A stretch of 14,454 bases of DNA from an uncultured Desulfobulbaceae bacterium (GTDB lineage Bacteria; Desulfobacterota; Desulfobulbia; Desulfobulbales; BM004). Made by a program: the position numbers and the translations under genes. The stretch lies in contig CAMYJP010000016.1 in the NCBI GenBank assembly GCA_947258675.1, positions 5,991 through 20,444 on the forward strand, in the 5' to 3' direction. Positions 13,231-14,454 of this stretch are shown piece by piece. The notes below the pieces were generated by a model. The model ran no database searches and was not told the DNA's origin. It was given only the letters and a program-made list of their open reading frames with translations. Positions within the stretch are counted from its first letter, which is position 1. Every line of letters starts with the position of its first letter.

Positions 13231-14454
13231 ATGCGTATCTCCATTGCAAATAAAGTCTTTTTCTTATTCCTGACTATCTCTGTAATTACTATTATGCTTG
13301 GGGCAAGTACTTACTTCGGTATTGTTAGGCTGGGGAAAGGTGTTGCCAAGATTAATAATCTCAATGATTTTAAGGTGCAGATAAAAATTCTTGAGAAATT
13401 TCATCTGGCCAGAGAAGTTGAGTCATTGCAAGCGCTTTCCGAGAGCCTGCGGTGGGAAATCGGCAAAGCAGAAAAGCTCGCCTTGATTATCAAGCAGTAT
13501 GAAACAGATTTACCCCATGATCTGCAAACGGTTTTGGCAGATCTCGATCAGCATATTTCCTATTATGAGAAGGCGATTCTGGATCTTTATAAATATGAGG
13601 GCCTTTCGCTAAGGCTCAGAGATGATAATTATGAAATATTGCAAAAGCTGTTTCTTTCTATAACCAATACCCCAATTGAGGGTGATACCGATCTGAAAGA
13701 AGCAATATCGCAGTTTGAGCATAGTTGGATTGGTTTGAGTTTCTATAAAATTAGCAGTTCAATACCGGAGTTAAAACAAATCAGGGTACGAATTAAGCAA
13801 TTAACCAACAATGTACGAATCCATACATTAGTTGATACGTTTGTAACCAATGGCGAGAAGTTTTACTTGAATACCCTGGCAATTTCCGACCGTCAGGATT
13901 TCCTTTTTGAAACCTCTTCCAGATTTTTTTATTTGGCAAATAGTTCAATAGACCGGCTCAATAAAGAAAATTCGGCCGGGCAGATAAGGTTGCGACATGC
14001 AATCGTTACCTTGGTCGGCTTTGGAATATTAGCCACCATAATGTTCTGGGTTTTAGCGTCTCAAAGGATTCAGAGGTTTATGCAAAATCTGAATCAAGCT
14101 ATCCGCTCAATTAAATCAGGTAATTATGATTATGAAGTAGGCAAAGTCAGCAATGACGAGCTGGGTGATTTAATACTTTTCATGAAAAAAATGGCACGCG
14201 GCCTTAAAGAAAAAATTGCCGAACTGCAACGAAGCGAAGAAGAGAAACAGGAATTGCAGAGCCAGCTTTTTCATTCTCAAAAAATTGAGTCCATAGGAAT
14301 GCTGGCTGGTGGCATAGCACATGATTTTAATAATTTATTAACCAGCATCAATGGCTATAGTGAGCTTGCGCTTATGCAGCTTCCCAGAGACCACCAAGTG
14401 CGCGAGTACGTGCAGGCTATTTATCAAAGTGGAATAAGAGCTGAGGGGCTTACC
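13231..14454 (+). CDS. Membrane sensor histidine kinase, partial
   Basis: 408 residues are visible; the 3' end lies beyond the window. Transmembrane helices at about 9-31 and 256-277 enclose a periplasmic sensor of about 225 residues that looks all-helical and similar to helical-bundle (HBM-like) sensors. A HAMP region follows (about 278-330, with the DELGDL end), then a short coiled coil (about 330-350) and the HisKA dimerisation domain. The phosphoacceptor is His364 in [11 protein letters not shown], the form typical of hybrid-type kinases. The ATP-binding domain and any receiver domain are off-window. It begins 3 nt after the binding-lipoprotein stop without its own ribosome binding site, so the two are probably translationally coupled. 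By analogy with TorT/TorS or LuxP/LuxQ, the lipoprotein could present ligand to this sensor; this is inference. Confidence 0.93.
   Translation, partial: MRISIANKVFFLFLTISVITIMLGASTYFGIVRLGKGVAKINNLNDFKVQIKILEKFHLAREVESLQALSESLRWEIGKAEKLALIIKQYETDLPHDLQTVLADLDQHISYYEKAILDLYKYEGLSLRLRDDNYEILQKLFLSITNTPIEGDTDLKEAISQFEHSWIGLSFYKISSSIPELKQIRVRIKQLTNNVRIHTLVDTFVTNGEKFYLNTLAISDRQDFLFETSSRFFYLANSSIDRLNKENSAGQIRLRHAIVTLVGFGILATIMFWVLASQRIQRFMQNLNQAIRSIKSGNYDYEVGKVSNDELGDLILFMKKMARGLKEKIAELQRSEEEKQELQSQLFHSQKIESIGMLAGGIAHDFNNLLTSINGYSELALMQLPRDHQVREYVQAIYQSGIRAEGLT

Overview
This 14.4-kb window is bacterial chromosome with moderate-to-low GC. The family mix suggests a Gram-negative deltaproteobacterium (Desulfobacterota, perhaps Desulfobulbales-like): an MSHA/type IV pilus ATPase, an ExeA-like protein, an HDOD protein, a ZraP-like periplasmic protein, a chromosomal phage Mu Gp16 homologue and small zinc-ribbon proteins. 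The lineage is inferred from family content only. No rRNA, tRNA, CRISPR array, integrase or transposase was seen.

Region 1 (about 1-6382, minus strand) is a three-gene run in transcription order: an ExeA/MshM-like AAA ATPase with a peptidoglycan-binding periplasmic half, a membrane-anchored TPR protein (MshN-like), and a GspE/PilB/MshE-type assembly ATPase that runs off the left edge. The order matches mshM-mshN-mshE of MSHA pilus loci. The ATPase carries four tandem MshEN (c-di-GMP-binding type) modules where one is usual, and its best start is a TTG rather than the downstream ATG.

Region 2 (6383-8939) has a 459-bp divergent intergenic stretch, then an HDOD-domain gene and an unrecognised 356-residue soluble protein, both on the plus strand. 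A perfect hairpin separates these two genes.

Region 3 (8940-10636, plus strand) is a run of small genes: a cysteine-rich zinc-ribbon protein, a half-size EamA/DMT transporter, a Gp16/GemA-like protein without any surrounding prophage, and a 102-residue basic protein. Several dyad symmetries precede the gp16-like gene.

Region 4 (10637-11765) holds a ZraP/CpxP-like periplasmic protein with a candidate sigma-54 promoter, a possible IHF site and a strong intrinsic terminator. It is followed by a stand-alone zinc-ribbon gene with a motif otherwise seen fused to signalling proteins.

Region 5 (11766-14454) has a 334-bp leader, then an NMT1/SsuA-like substrate-binding lipoprotein and, 3 nt later, a membrane sensor histidine kinase cut by the window edge. 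Together they look like a ligand-binding protein/sensor kinase pair. No ABC permease or ATPase is visible beside the binding protein.
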